Positions 12,321 through 24,949 of a stretch of 64,000 bases of DNA are shown piece by piece. Each line of letters opens with the position of its first letter. Position 1 is the stretch's first letter. Made by a program: the position numbers and the translations under genes. The DNA lies in contig NC_058338.1 in assembly GCF_905475395.1 (NCBI RefSeq), positions 91,373,435 through 91,437,434 on the forward strand, written 5' to 3'. The notes beneath the pieces were generated by a model. The model worked only from the letters and a program-made list of their open reading frames with translations. It was not told the origin of the DNA and searched no databases. The stretch comes from Chrysoperla carnea. Lineage: Eukaryota > Arthropoda > Insecta > Neuroptera > Chrysopidae.

Positions 12321-15300
12321 ATGGTGCGAAAGGTGCAAAGTTGTAAATCGTCAAATAAAAAACGTAACAGCAGCAATGATTCAGAATCAACATCAAAAAA
12401 TATTATATCATGTGCCCATGATCCATACACAAATGTTCATAAACGTAATTTGTATATTGTATCGTTTCCTGTAATCTTTTTATTTAATGTTTTACGTTCA
12501 TTGTTATATCAAGTTTTTATTATTTTAAAATATTTATACACAAGTACTTCCCGATTCCTTTACAAACCTGTTAAACAAGAGTGTTCTAAATCATTGTTGG
12601 TTGTGGTGAATGAACGTGGTGACGGTGTTACCACTGAGCTTGTTCAAGACTTAATTGAAATGCCACAACAAAACCATAAGAGTTCAGGTCCAGGACCTGG
12701 TGATCCGTTACTAGCTAAGCAGAAACATCATCATCGGAGGGCGTTCGAATTCATATCGAAAGCTTTGAAAATCGATGAAGAAAATGAAGGTTGTTTGTCA
12801 TTCTTTTAATTTATTTTCATATATGTGAATCGTTTATTTGAATGTGGGTTTTGTTTTTAGGACAAAAGGAATTGGCTATAGATTTATATCGTAAAGGTAT
12901 TGGTGAATTAGAATTGGGTATTGCTGTACAATGTTGGGGTGGACGTGGTGAAGTTTGGGAGCGTGCTCAACGTCTTCATGATAAAATGCAAACGAATTTA
13001 GCGATGGCACGAGATCGACTCAACTTTTTAGGTTGTTTGATTTTTGTTAACAATTTTTTTTTTAATGGCTTGAAAGTTTTTGGCTAGTTATGTAATTTTT
13101 GTAGATATTTTGTTACAGTTTTTATCATTAATTCATTTTTGAATTTATTCTACATTATTCTCATTTGTGCTCCCTCCATATGAAAAATCTTCCGCCATTA
13201 TTTGAAATAATTTCATTACCGAGAAATTAATATTCTTTAGCGATTTACAACTTTTAAACGAAACATTTTGATGAAATATCACTGTAAAAACATTTTTTTT
13301 CTTATTTTCTATTCTGACGAACTTCCATTCAATTTCCGAAATGTTTCAAATAAAAGTTGCTAAAATATTTATTACCATTTGGTCAAAAATGTCCTGGAAA
13401 TAATAGCGTTTAATTTTTTCAACAAATTTTGACAAAATACGGTTTCCTCGGATGCTATAAACAAAAGTTGAAACCTGTTGGTTGATCGATTGTAATAGGG
13501 GAGCCCAAGAGGAAATTTGTGTATTAACTCGAGCGCATCAGATTTACATATGAGGGTTTCCTTGGAAATTAATAATGTGGGAGGGGGGGAGGCGTAGAGC
13601 TAACGATCAAATTAGTAAAAAAGAAATTGCGATAGATGAATTAACTCGAGCACGCCAGATTAAGATATGGTTGATTAATTACATGCAGAATTTGGATCGC
13701 GCTCGAGCTACTACGGGTAACGCAACTTTGCAGGCTTCCCATTACCTTGCGTCACTCTTAAATCATCAGATTATTGAAATGTACATTTTTTAGCATGTAA
13801 TTATCCCACCATATCTTAATATGACACCCTCGAGTTAATTCACCTATCGCAATTTCTTTTTTACTAATCTGATCTCGTCTGTCTTACGCACCCTACATAT
13901 TTAGAGCTAATATTTGGAGGAGGTACTAAGAAAGATTTAAGAAACTTCTCATATGTTAATCTGACGCACTCGAGTTACTACACAAATCCCCTCTTGGGCT
14001 CCCCTATTATTGAATTTTTCTTTAAATTATGCTCTTCCATGTTATAGGTCGTTTTTAACGAATTGTCTTTCGAAAACGCTTCATGAGCCGGCCTTAGCAT
14101 AGACTTCCCGGGCGAGTTTCTTACAATTTTGATTTTTATCAGTTTTTCCCTAAGATCGGTATCGGTATTTTTCGATTTATACCCAAAAAGAGGGAGTGAA
14201 TTTTTGTTTATTGAATAACTCGTTTATTTTCAATTTCACTCGAAAAATGGCAATTACCAAAGTTATTTGAAATTATATTTCCTACAATTTTGGTCCTTAT
14301 CAATTTTTTCTTAGGATCGATATTTCTGATTTAGACCCGAAAAGAGATGGTCGTGAATTTTTGTTTTCTGTATAACTCATTTATTTTTAATTTTAAGCAA
14401 GATAAGATTTTTAACTGAGAAGTTTTCTCTTAATACTCTTAAATTGGGAACTCGGAGTTTTAAGTAGAATAAATTCAAATATCCATTGTAATTCACTGTA
14501 AATTTGGACACTTTTTTTAAGGGAATAGAATGGGGATCATCGGATAGTTTTTTCATTTCATAATCGTAATCATTCGAAATTTATTTCTGAAACATTTATT
14601 TCATTGTATAATTCAAAATTGTTAACATAACAAATTTTCTTTAGTTCTTTAGCATGTTTATCTATAATATTGTTGTATGCGTAGAATCACTTTTGGAGTT
14701 ATCGAAGCTCCGTTTGGAAAAACCTGAAACAAATAATGTATCGTACACGAATAGACGAACAAATCCAACACCTCGTTTACAAACACTTACAGAAGGTACT
14801 ACCACAACTGTTAAACAAAATGTAGAAAATAGAAAAGTTGTTTTCAAGCCTTCAGGTATTTTTTATTTATTTTTCTTTTTTTTTTTATCATTTTTTTACT
14901 TTTCTATTTCTTTTTTTCTTTTATGTATTATATTATTCTTTAATCATATCTTGGGATCTTTTTTCGGTTTCTTTCTTTTAATTTGTTAACATAAATTTAA
15001 AAGGACTCTCTTAAGGTATCACACTTGAAGAAAAAATCGGAGATCAAAAGAGTATATTATATTAGGGAGAAAAAGTAAAGAATGTGTAAGATCTCATGTT
15101 CAAGATGAGGGTAACAAACATAAGATCTACTGAGACATTCTTTACTTGTTCCCGTGGTGTGTATACTATATTTCTGCTCGATGGAGGCGGAAAGCTACAA
15201 TAACGTTTAGCCCAGCAACCTTGATCTTCAGGGTCGTTAATTAATAATCCATTCCGATTTAAGGTTGTTATGAAAGTTTTCTTCGATTTAATTTTTGAGA

Positions 15301-18300
15301 GTCCTTTAAAATTACCAAATGCAATACAAATTTCGTTGTAAATAATACATTTTTAATGGTGAATTTTTTCTATCGCTTTGATTGTTGGTTTTTTTTTTTT
15401 TTTTTCAAGTGAAAATGTTTTAAAAAAATTTCAGTGCTGAACAAAGGTGTGTGCAGCCATTTATAATATAAAATTAATAATTCGAAGAATTTATTACTGA
15501 AACCAGTTATTAAAAAATTCTCATCTAATATTTGTATGACCATTACATTTGCTTTGTTGTTGTGTTCCGATAATTCCATCGAGTCCAATAAATAAAACAA
15601 AAGGAACTGCAAAAACCTAAAACTTTAGGGAAATAGGTTATATTGGCTGTCCGTAAAGAACAAACTTAGGTTATAGAGGTCATTGTGATACCAGATATGT
15701 GTTTTATCACCTTTTCCGCCGATAATTCCATTTATCAGCTCCTCAATTATTTTGAGAGGCTGAGTGCACCTCCTAACGCCCGTAGGCACTATACCAGCCC
15801 ATCACAACAATTAATTAAATTAATTTTTGTTGTAACAGCCGGAATCGAACCCGTTACTCTAGGCATACCGCGAATAGAATTGGTTACGATTTAACCAACT
15901 GAGCTATTAGGGTTGACCCTTATAAATTCTTCTATCGCATTCATGAATTAAATTTTTTTTAAATTTTCTAAATAATTGTGCACCTACAAATCTTGGATTA
16001 TTGATTTGATTGAATATTATATTGTTTAGTCGTGTCGTGGTGGTTGTCCTTGACACTAGATAAATAAATCAAAAGTCGGTCGAGCATCGAATAATGATGA
16101 ATCCATCTTCCAATGCAATTGATTTTATTTTATTTAATTGTATATTTACACGTTTGATTTTATTTTTGAAGGTTATAATCAATCAACTAACCTACTAAAT
16201 ACTGTATTCTATAACAGCTGCAATTTTGCTTCTTAAAAACTAGTACAATCATTTAACTACTAATCAATCAATATTATCTATAATTTATTAATTTAATTAA
16301 TTATTTTATTGATAATAATTGTAAATATTACAATAAAGGTAAATTACAGAATTTCTAACTTTGGTACCATCCGAAAGTACATAAAAAAACTGCAATTTAA
16401 AAGAATAAAAGTTAAAATCCGAGGATTTGCCTGAACTGTTGGAGCTGTTGAAATTTTTCAGAAAAATTTGTTTTTTTCACAATTGAGGTTATGTTTCGGG
16501 CTAAAATTACCACACTTTTCTAAGATCAAAATTTACAACTTTTTCCAGAATTGCAACTCAATTGCTTCATTTTTCAAAAAGTTATTAGAAAATGTTAGAA
16601 ATATGAGGTTATTGTGGTTTTCTTGACTTTTTGAGGTTATTTTGCTATGTTGAGGGTTCGATACCAGGCAAGGTCAATGCCATGAAGGTTATAAGAAGGA
16701 GAACGATCGCCATAGAAAATATTGTCCCCGAAATATGGATAAAATAAGTGAGGCGCTGCGACCGCTAAGTAGTATCAATAAAAGCGGGCTGTTGTGCGCT
16801 AATTTGAAATGATATATCAATTTGTACATTATGCAACTAACTTCATCTACTTGTACTCATAAACAGCTAACTTCGCAGATACTACTTCTTGATGACAGCG
16901 CGGCTGGTGGCTGAAAAATGAACTATAAATTCTACAAATTTTCAGGGACAGGTGCGCTAATGCTTTAGTACATAGCGATCTTTCTCCTTCTTTATAACCT
17001 TCATGGTCAATGCAGAAATTCATAACAAACAATTGTTTTTTCTTTATTCGCGTCAATCCGATCAATAGAAGCAGAGATATTCAAGAAAACGACACCAAAG
17101 AAAACAATGTAGAGATAAAAACCGCGTGCAGAAGGTCATTCGGTAGACTTACCAAACTATCTATGAAACATTTACAATTTCTTTTGTATGTGTGCAGAGC
17201 GTGTAAAAAAACAAGTGAAATTTACAAAATTTGAAAAACGTTCGACAAATTTTTAGGGTACGGAACCCTAAATTCACACTTGAAACTTATTTAAGAACAC
17301 AATCCATTAAATTTCCTTTTCCCTTGGAGCCATCTCCAAACTGAACCGATTTTGGGGATCATCGCCTATTTTTTAGTTGTTCCGGAAACGGAATTCTAAA
17401 TTCGCACATAGCTAAGAACACTCCATTGAATTACCTTTAAAACGAAACAAAAAAAATCAAGATCGATTCATCCGTTTAAGCGCTACGATACCACAAACAG
17501 GCAGACACACACACACATGCCGATCAAATTTATAACACTCCCTTTTTGGTTTGGGGTTTAAAAAAAACAAACAACTTTTATTCGAACATTCTTTTGTAAA
17601 CTCAATATAAATAAGGTATTTTAACAATTTATCATATTATTTCATTACTACAGAGTCAAATCAAATATTATAGAGGGTTTGAAATTTTCATAGAAAAGTC
17701 CTTGACCCCAAAAAACAAGTTCATTTATCTCAAAATAATTATAAATGCAAATTACTAATGTTTCTAGATAATTTTCCCTATAAAAAAAAGTACAGAGTGA
17801 TTCATTAAAAACCTTTCAAAACCTTATGTAACTTGTCATTTCCTATATTATTAAATACATTTAATTTGTTAATTCTTGAAAGTTAGAAATTCAAATTATT
17901 ATTCTTCCAATGGAAAAAAATCTCGCAACCTTTGCAAAATTTTAATTTTTCCATAAATATTCATTTTTAATATGTATTATATTTTTAACTTTAAGTACTC
18001 TTTAATTTTTCTAAAAATACAAAACAAAAATAATTTTAATTAGAAGAAAAGAGAGAAAGGAAATGTAGTAATAGAATGTATTTAAAAAAAAATTTTTATT
18101 CGAAACATTCTTTTGTAATCCCAATACAGATAAGGTATTTTAACAATTAATCATATTTCTCCAACAACCTTTTATAAAAAGCTCGTCCTTTCATCAAAAT
18201 ATTATAGAGGATTTGAAATTGTCATAGAAAAATCCTTGAACCCAAAAAAGAAGTTCATTTCTAAATAATTATAAATGCAAATTACTAATGTTTAATATTT

Positions 18301-21300
18301 AATGTTGTACAGAGTGATTCATAAAAAGCCGTTCAAAACCTTATATAACTCGTCATTTCCTAAATTATTAAATACATTCAATTTATTTTTCTCCAAAGTT
18401 AGAAATTCGAATTATAATTTCTCTTTCAATGGGACAAAAATTTCGCAAACTTTTAAAATTTTTATTTTTCAATAAATTTTTATTTTTAATATGTATCATA
18501 TTTTTTTAAATTTAAGTACTATTTAATTTTTCTAAACACAAAAAAAAAAAAATTTTAATAACAAATCGATTTTATTGATTATTTTTCTAATTCATATTTA
18601 CTATGACCTAAATGAATTGACCTAAATTTTAAAAATTATTAAATAATACAGTTTTCAGCAAATATAATACACACATCTCGCATATGTACAATAATCAAGT
18701 TTATTTTGCAAAATTTCTTGTAAAAAAATATATTGGGCCAAAAATTTAGAAATTCAAAATAAAATAATTTTTAAATTAATGTGAAACATTAAAATTTTTG
18801 CTAAAAAAATGGGTATAATTTTAATTACAGCATCAGGTCGAAAATTAGCGGTGCCTGCGAAGCATATAAGCACAACTTCAAAAAGTCAAACATTACCACG
18901 TTCCATGGGATCTCGTATACCATCACGACCATCTGGTTCAAAAGTTTTAACATCAACCCCACCAGCTGTGCGACGACAATTGTCTGTACCAAATGCTGGT
19001 GGATCACCAGCTCGGCGCACAAGTCGTAATGTCACTCCAACAACATCTACACGGAATTCAAATGCAGGAACACCTCGCTGTAAAACACCTACGGGTAGCA
19101 CACTAAAAGGAATTGATTCAAAATTAGCTCAAGTGATATTAGATGAAATTGTTGAGGGTGGAGCGGGTGTACAATGGGAGGATATTGCTGGTCAAGATTC
19201 GGCGAAACAAGCGTTACAAGAAATGGTGATTTTACCATCGTTACGACCGGAATTGTTTACTGGATTACGTTCGCCAGCTCGTGGGTTATTACTTTTTGGA
19301 CCGCCTGGTTAGTATTTTTTAAATAATTTTACAATCGAATTCTGGTCAGAAAATTCTGTTTAGTCGTTTTTATACCCTGTATATATGAAATATATATCAA
19401 GGTATACTAATTTTAGTCCCAAGTTTGTAACGCTTAGAAATATTTCGATAACTCAAAAAACGCTAAGAGAAATCAAGCTGAAATTTTTATAGTGTGCTCA
19501 GAACGTAAAAGAGCGTAAATTTGAGTTCGTATTAGTAAGTTCAATTGGGTCTTCCGTAACAACTTTTGTTTGAAATATTTTTTTCGTAAACATCACTGTT
19601 TACCTGTTATGGCGTAAATTAGGACAAAGCTTTGGTGTCCATTTTCTTAAAACTATAAAAGATGATCTAGTGATCTTGTGAAACATCCTCGAAAAACAAA
19701 AATTCTATTTCGACTGCCATATTTGTGTCTTTTAACTCTTCTAATTTATTTAAAATAATCCAAGCACTGATATTCAGCACTTTCTATACAGGATATTTCA
19801 CCAATTAACTCAGCTTGCTTGTTTTCACTTGTTTTTTTTTTTTTTAAATTAGGTCAATATCCCAAAATTGACTATTAATATTTTGATTTATTTTCAAAAT
19901 TATATGGTAAAATAAACAATTACCTCGCAGAGATAGAAAGAGATATCGGCTGAACCAAAATAGGTAAAATTTCTAAATTGGAGCCCTATACGTAAAAAAT
20001 ATGAATAGATTCGACAATGTTAAAAGATCTGAGGGAAATGGATTAAGTATGGTAGGGGTAAAAAGGATTGGAGGGGAGGCGTGTTCATGAAAGAAACAAT
20101 GAAAACCTCAATTTGGAAAACAACTTTTTTGAGGTACACACTTCGTGACCATAAGAGGATGGGCATGATCGTAAGTTATGAAAAACAAATATCCAAAAAA
20201 GGTGCACAAAAATTTACCCAAGAACGATCTTTTTTGGCGGATTTTTTGAAAAAATGGTGGTTTTTGGGAAAACTTTTGATGATTTTTGCTGATTAAGTTA
20301 AATAGAAGTTGAAAATAATTTAAAAATACGTATTTCGTATAGGCATGACTCGGTATCTTTGTCCCTTCTCTAGTTATAAGCAATTGAAATATTTTTTTCT
20401 CGGAAACGATGGAAGTAAGGGGGATAATAATAGTATGAAAAAATAGTACTTTTTATGTACTATTTATGATATTTTTTTCGAATTTGTATTCACAATTCAT
20501 GGGGTTAGAGACCAAAATGAACCCCTTCAGTTCGAAGTATGACTAAATATCTAAACAAATATAAAAAAATCAAATTTTTTTATTAACCTGCCTGGCAATA
20601 ATTTCAGAGTTAACATTTTGGGCATTTTTGATATTTTTTTAAAATAATTTTATTTAAAAAAATTAACTATCAACTTAAAATGTAATATTAATTTTTGAAA
20701 AATGTCATTAGTTAGTAATAAGCGGACACTCTGAAACGAGAGAGACATTTTGTCATTTAATGATAAAACTCTTCCATGAGTAGAATTCGTAGCTTTTGTT
20801 ACCAAGAAATTGCCCGTCGTTATTTAGAAATTCACAATTTAAAAAATCGATTAGTGCATTTTCACTTTTTTTCTTATAGGAAACGGAAAAACATTACTAG
20901 CTCGCGCAGTAGCCACACAAAGTCGTTCAACATTTTTCTCAATAAGTGCAGCAAGTTTAACAAGTAAATATGTTGGTGAAGGTGAGAAATTGGTTCGTGC
21001 TCTATTTGCAGTTGCTCGAGAATTACAACCCTCGATAATATTCATCGATGAAGTTGATTCACTGTTATCGGAACGATCAAGTGGCGAGCATGAAGCTAGT
21101 CGCCGATTAAAAACTGAATTCTTAGTGGAATTTGATGGTTTACCCACAAATCCAGATGGTGAGCGTGTTATTGTTATGGCGGCAACAAATCGGCCGCAAG
21201 AATTAGATGAGGCGGCATTACGACGTTTCCCAAAACGTATTTATGTATCGCTACCAGATTGTCGGACACGAGTCCAATTGTTACGTCGATTATTGGAGAA

Positions 21301-23179
21301 ACATTCGTCTCCATTAACAGAAGCGCAGTTGGAACGGTTGTCACAATTAACTGAAGGCTATTCTGGTAGTGATTTAACGGCTTTGGCAAAAGATGCTGCT
21401 CTAGGTCCCATTCGAGGTAAGTCCAAAATTTGATTTCCTATTAAGGTATAAAGGGTGTCCTAAAATTAATACAGGCAGTAATTTCGACAGAAACATGGGT
21501 TTTTAACCAAAAGTTGTAAATTTTTAATTGATTCGGAAAATTTATAGCACCATGGTTTTTATTAAATGATGAATACATACTTGAAACTTCGCGAGTGAGC
21601 CTACCAAAATTTCCTCTACGGTTTTTTTCAAAAAGGCTACGTTTTTAAATGAGCATGTAGGCATCATACTTGAGTTATCGTTCTGAAAAAATGCAAACGC
21701 TGGCTTTCGGAGGAAATGTGACTTAAATATATGTCATTATTGCATTTAATCGAAAAAAAAATACGCTTAATGTTTTTCGATAATTGTAGGTCAAAGCCAT
21801 GAAAACAGGCGAATGTCCTCTATTGCCCTTGACAACTTTTGGCTAAAGCATTTTTCCGTAGATAACGTGTTTTCTTTCGATTAAATGCAACAATGACATA
21901 TTTTTAAGTCGCATTTGCTCCGAAAGCTATCGTTTTTCGAAAAAATGATTTAGATGAAAAATATTAGTCACGATCAACTTTCTAATTTAAAGTGTTATGC
22001 TATCTCTTATCTTTTAGAATCGAAATTGGCTAGAAGAATAAAATTTTTTGATATCTGCCTTAGTTTACGAAATTTCAAAATATCGAAAATTGAAAATTTT
22101 GTTTAATTATTCAGCTTTCGATATTTTGAAAATTACTCTAGATTTCGAAAAATTTTATTCTTACTTTTCGTATTATATTGTTAAGTTATAACATAATTCA
22201 CCATCAAATTTGAAATTTAATTTGTGTCCCCACTACCGTGCTCATACATCCTTATAATTAGTCGGGCACAGCCGGTTTTTGTTGTTTTCAATAATTTATT
22301 AAGGTTTTAATTTTAATTTAAATCATTTTTTTTAATTTCCATCGACTGACTAGTTTTGAAAAAATCTGTGAAAACAGATCATCCATCTACCGTTTTACTA
22401 TAAAACCAATTTTAAATATGCCACTTTTGAAGTCATTTATTTATTTAAATAATCAGGACCCCCCCCCCTCCTAAAATTTTCACAATTGATTTATACTTAG
22501 TCCAACTTCTTTAAAAAAAAATCAAGACTTTTCAAAATTGTCAAGGCGCTCATACATCCTTAAAGAAAACCGAAGAGCTAAATCCAATCTGATGTCAGAA
22601 CATTGGTTAACTAAAAAACGAGGTACTTAGGTGTATGGATTAAAATGGCCCATCCTGTCGATAATACTCTGTCCTCAAGGAGTAGGTGGTTACACAAGCG
22701 TCAGACTTCAAAAATCTCAGAGAGATAATCCAATGGTGTGGTGTTAAATCCCGTGATTTTTAGAGTCAACTATATTCTTTTCCTTCTGATTTTTCAAATT
22801 TGATGAAATTAAATCATTATTCTGACCATAGTTTCTTCAATGTACATTTTTAAAAACCCTTAACTACCACCTGTTACACACTGTCTTTGTTTTTTCAACA
22901 CTATAGGACAAATGATATAAAATTTAAATCCTGCTCTAATTTTCGGACACTCTTTACAAATCACAATGCATCATAGTTACATATATTCAAATAAATTTTT
23001 ATTTTTCCTACACAGAATTAGATCCAGAACAAGTGCGAAATGTTGATTTAAGTTCAGTGCGTAATATAACAATAAATGATTTTTTAGAATCATTAAAACG
23101 TATTCGTCGATCTGTTTCACCGCATAGTTTAATTGCTTACGAGAAATGGTCATTAGAGTATGGCGAAGTGACACTCTGA
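12321..23179 (+). CDS. spas: Spastin, microtubule-severing AAA ATPase, 6 exons
   Basis: Exons 12321-12789, 12861-13031, 14685-14855, 18831-19307, 20880-21416 and 23016-23179 all join in phase 1 and give 662 residues ending YGEVTL. Spastin hexamers cut microtubules by pulling tubulin tails through the central pore. A hydrophobic hairpin is at residues 43-76 ([20 protein letters not shown]...), the MIT domain at about 136-213 ([20 protein letters not shown]...[17 protein letters not shown]), a basic S/T/P-rich microtubule-binding linker follows ([23 protein letters not shown]), and the AAA module has Walker A GPPGNGKT at 427-434, Walker [12 protein letters not shown] with Asp486-Glu487, and [13 protein letters not shown] in the sensor/arginine-finger region. 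Length and order match insect spastin. The ATG at 12321 (MVRKV) resembles the fly start (MVRTK); two in-frame ATGs lie upstream at 12258 and 12294. Introns 2 to 5 are expanded by repeats. Confidence 0.95.
13495..14007. mobile_element. Long inverted-repeat element in spastin intron 2
   Basis: The ends are exact inverted copies, ATAGGGGAGCCCAAGAGG on the left and its complement on the right. Inside, paired motifs recur in inverted order, including CTCGAG and AAATTGCGATAG (left near 13625) against CTATCGCAATTTCTTTTT (right near 13845). The 513-bp size and lack of coding sequence indicate a foldback MITE. I could not define a clean target duplication. Confidence 0.7.
14994..15313. mobile_element. 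MITE-like element with GGACTCTC ends in spastin intron 3
   Basis: AATTTAAAAGGACTCTC at the left is matched by GAGAGTCCTTTAAAATT at the right, about 300 bp apart. The interior holds a weak hairpin around AGTAAAGAATGT (near 15075) and ACATTCTTTACT (near 15134). No coding sequence and no second copy in the window, so this is a tentative call. Confidence 0.4.
15832..15917 (-). repeat. tRNA-like SINE head in spastin intron 3
   Basis: The minus strand has a good A box (TAGCTCAGTTGG) and B box (GGTTCGATTCC) about 50 bases apart, as in tRNA promoters. The T stem and acceptor stem do not pair, so it is not a functional tRNA. A second fragment of the same sequence (ATACCG...GAATTGGTTnCG..TTTAACCAACTGAGC) occurs at 51118-51175 in a UBR3 intron. 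A tRNA-derived SINE is the simplest explanation. Confidence 0.55.
16430..17215 (+). repeat. Foldback-family arm (copy 1), split by a nested MITE
   Basis: Blocks such as GAGGTTATTTTGCTATGTTG, AGGGTTCGATACCAGGCAAG and ATAGAAGCAGAGATATTCAA recur, in one or both orientations, at 50457-51115, 52195-53095 and 59730-60362. Here the sequence is interrupted at 16681-17005 by a younger MITE; removing that and one target duplication restores AAGGTCAATGCAGAAATT, matching the uninterrupted copies. It lies in spastin intron 3. Confidence 0.7.
16681..17005. mobile_element. MITE, CATGAAGGTTATAA family, copy 1
   Basis: A 325-bp element with inverted ends CATGAAGGTTATAAGAAGGA and its complement, flanked by a perfect 8-bp duplication GTCAATGC (16673-16680 and 17006-17013). 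The 8-bp duplication fits hAT-type or P/Merlin-like transposition. A second, nearly identical copy is at 40721-41052, which implies recent activity. No coding sequence. Confidence 0.85.
17230..17560 (-). repeat. Dispersed insect repeat with CA microsatellite
   Basis: Reading the minus strand, it begins with TTAAACCCC..., ATGTGTGTGTGTGTCTGCCTG and GGTATCGTAGCGCTTAAACGG, a sequence type I recognise as widespread in insect genomes. A related copy in the opposite orientation lies at 62500-62790 (AACCCCTGACGCAAAAAAGAGG-like start and GTGGCATCGTAGCTCC). Class not assigned. Confidence 0.5.
17565..18545 (+). repeat. Two-copy tandem duplication, about 480 bp unit
   Basis: The segment 17565-18050 is repeated at 18083-18545 with many substitutions and small indels. 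Shared blocks in order include ATTCTTTTGTAA, AAGGTATTTTAACAATT, ATTATAGAG, TAATTATAAATGCAAATTAC, TACAGAGTGATTCAT and GTCATTTCCTA. Divergence suggests an old duplication inside spastin intron 3. Confidence 0.7.
19370..19735 (+). repeat. Dispersed repeat, second copy of the 10.5-kb element
   Basis: Same order of blocks as 10535-11060, shorter by internal deletion: TACCCTGTATATATGAAATA, ATCAAGGTATACTAATTTTA, TTCAATTGGGTCTT, CAACTTTTGTTTGAAATATT and TTGGTGTCCATTTTC. It lies in spastin intron 4; the remainder of that intron (to 20879) shows no gene. Confidence 0.6.
21450..22600. repeat. Dispersed repeat patch in spastin intron 5
   Basis: Blocks GAAACTTCGCGAGTGAG, TTTTTAAATGAGCATG, ACTTTCTAATTTAAAGTGTT and CCAATCTGATGTCAGAACAT recur in the same order at 42650-43420. 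A shorter inverted pair (TCGATTAAATGCAA near 21880 and its complement near 21745) lies inside. It looks like a decayed foldback element; no coding sequence. Confidence 0.5.
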
Positions 23180-23588
23180 ATTTTCTTTTTATGTTTATTT
23201 ATTATTATTATTTTTTTGTTACAAAAATTTAATTTTTGCATGATGCAAGTAAAACAAAGGTCAAAGGTCTTTGTAAAAAAAAAAATGCTTTTTCTGTTTT
23301 ATTCGCATCTTAATTTGTTATGTTTTTAGAAACTAAAAAAAAAAAAAACAAAATGAAGGCAACGAAACTTACAAAAAAAAAATTGTTAGCTAATAGATAA
23401 ACCATTTAAAAAAAATAATAATCTCAAAACGCAGTAAACAAAGTTTTTCTTCATATTTATATGTTTTTAATTTTTAAATGTCGACATGGTTTCAATTTGT
23501 TTAATTGTAGAAAATATCTTTCGTTTTTAATTTATTTAGCTTGACTAATATGTTCTTTGTCTGGACATCATCTTAGTAAAATAAAAGT
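23180..23588. other. Spastin 3' flank
   Basis: T-rich and A-rich sequence following the spastin stop codon, including homopolymer runs; an AATAAA-like signal (AAAATAAAAG) occurs near 23578. It probably holds the 3' UTR, but its end cannot be fixed. Confidence 0.4.
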
Positions 23589-24363
23589 GATCAACCTCGG
23601 AATCTAACGGAATTAGCTGAATTTTTGTACAAACCCTTATTTTGATAGTACAAATGTTGTCTCAAAAGTCACATATAGTCTGCGCGTCCTTAGATATTCA
23701 AGGTCAAAGATTGCAAAATACAGTATTTTAAGAATATCTCGTTTTCTTTGCCATCAATCATGTTAACATTTATTATTAAAGTTGTAAAGGATAAAATTTT
23801 CTACAAATTTTGTCTGATACCTTTTTTTTATTCGTTGGACCGTTTTTGAAATAGAGGACGCAGAAGATGTAGCACCCATCTTAGTGCAGGATCAATATTT
23901 ATAAATATAAGATATTAAATAATTATTTAAGTAATATTTAATGAATAATTAAGTCAAAAACCGCATAATAGATTGGAATTCACGATTGATACGAGTATTT
24001 AATTTAGTTACTCAGCTAAAATAATTATACCTTATATTTATAAATATTGATCCAGCACAAAAGTATGTTAAGCTGAGCGCTCCATCTTGTGTGCTCTTTA
24101 TTTCAAAAATGGTTTAACGTACAAAAAAAAAAAGTTTCAGTAAAATTTGTAGATAATTTTATCCTCAACAACTTTTATTCTAAATGTAAATACGATTGAA
24201 TGCAAAGAAAACGAGATATTATCAAAATACTAATTTTTGCAACCTTTGATCTTGAATATCTAAGAACGCATTCACCATATGTTAATTTTGAGACAAAATT
24301 TGTACTATCAAAAGAAAGGTTTGTACAAAAATTCAGCTTATTCCGTGGTGATGATTGGAATAA
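23589..24363. repeat. Long inverted repeat, arms about 330 bp
   Basis: The left arm (from GTGATCAACC at 23589) and right arm (to about 24363) are inverted copies. Pairs include TTAGCTGAATTTTTGTACAA with TTGTACAAAAATTCAGCTTA, AACGAGATA with TATCTCGTT, and GGATCAATATTTATAAATAT with its complement near 24040. The spacer is about 100 bp of AT-rich sequence. It resembles a large foldback transposon derivative and could fold into a hairpin RNA if transcribed. A frame at 24200-24397 falls entirely inside the right arm. Confidence 0.7.
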
Positions 24364-24949
24364 TCAAAATAATTTAATAATTTCAAAGGACCCTTAGTTC
24401 CAAATTGTAAAGTATTTTATTTGTTAAACTTTGCCAACAGTGCCTTTTTGAAATTAAAAAAAATAATAAAACAACCAACGCTTATTTGTTACCTTTAATA
24501 AAATCATTTTTTTTATAATTTGTCAATTTGAGTTGCATGATTAAACTCAAAAAAACAATCTTTTAAATTTAGTTTGAAGTTATTGAGGGCAAAAAATCTA
24601 TCTAATTTGAAATACTGATTTCCAAAGTGCAGGTTTTAGAACATTAAGCAGCTGAGGCTGAACTAATCTTATGGATTCAAAGAAAATAATTTTGAAATAA
24701 ATTTTTGTTTTTACATACTTTAATAACGATATTTATGATCAGCTTTTCGAAAATAAGTTGTATATTATTTGCCAGAAATTGACCAAATTATATAATTCAG
24801 TCTAATTAATATGAAAAGGGCATAAAAGCGGCATTAAATCAGTTTTTTTATAGTTCAATTGAAAAACAAAAAAGTTTTGACTTTATTTTCTTTTTGTCAA
24901 TTTTGACTCTAAGGATTGAATGGTGGTATTCATTTTTAAAATAGGTTAA

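Noticed and set aside
15832-15917. Possible functional tRNA gene
   Set aside because: A and B boxes are good but acceptor and T stems do not pair, and a second fragment occurs at 51118; a SINE head fits better.
18825-19101. Two minus-strand frames opposite spastin exon 4
   Set aside because: Shadows of the spastin linker-coding exon, with no family similarity.
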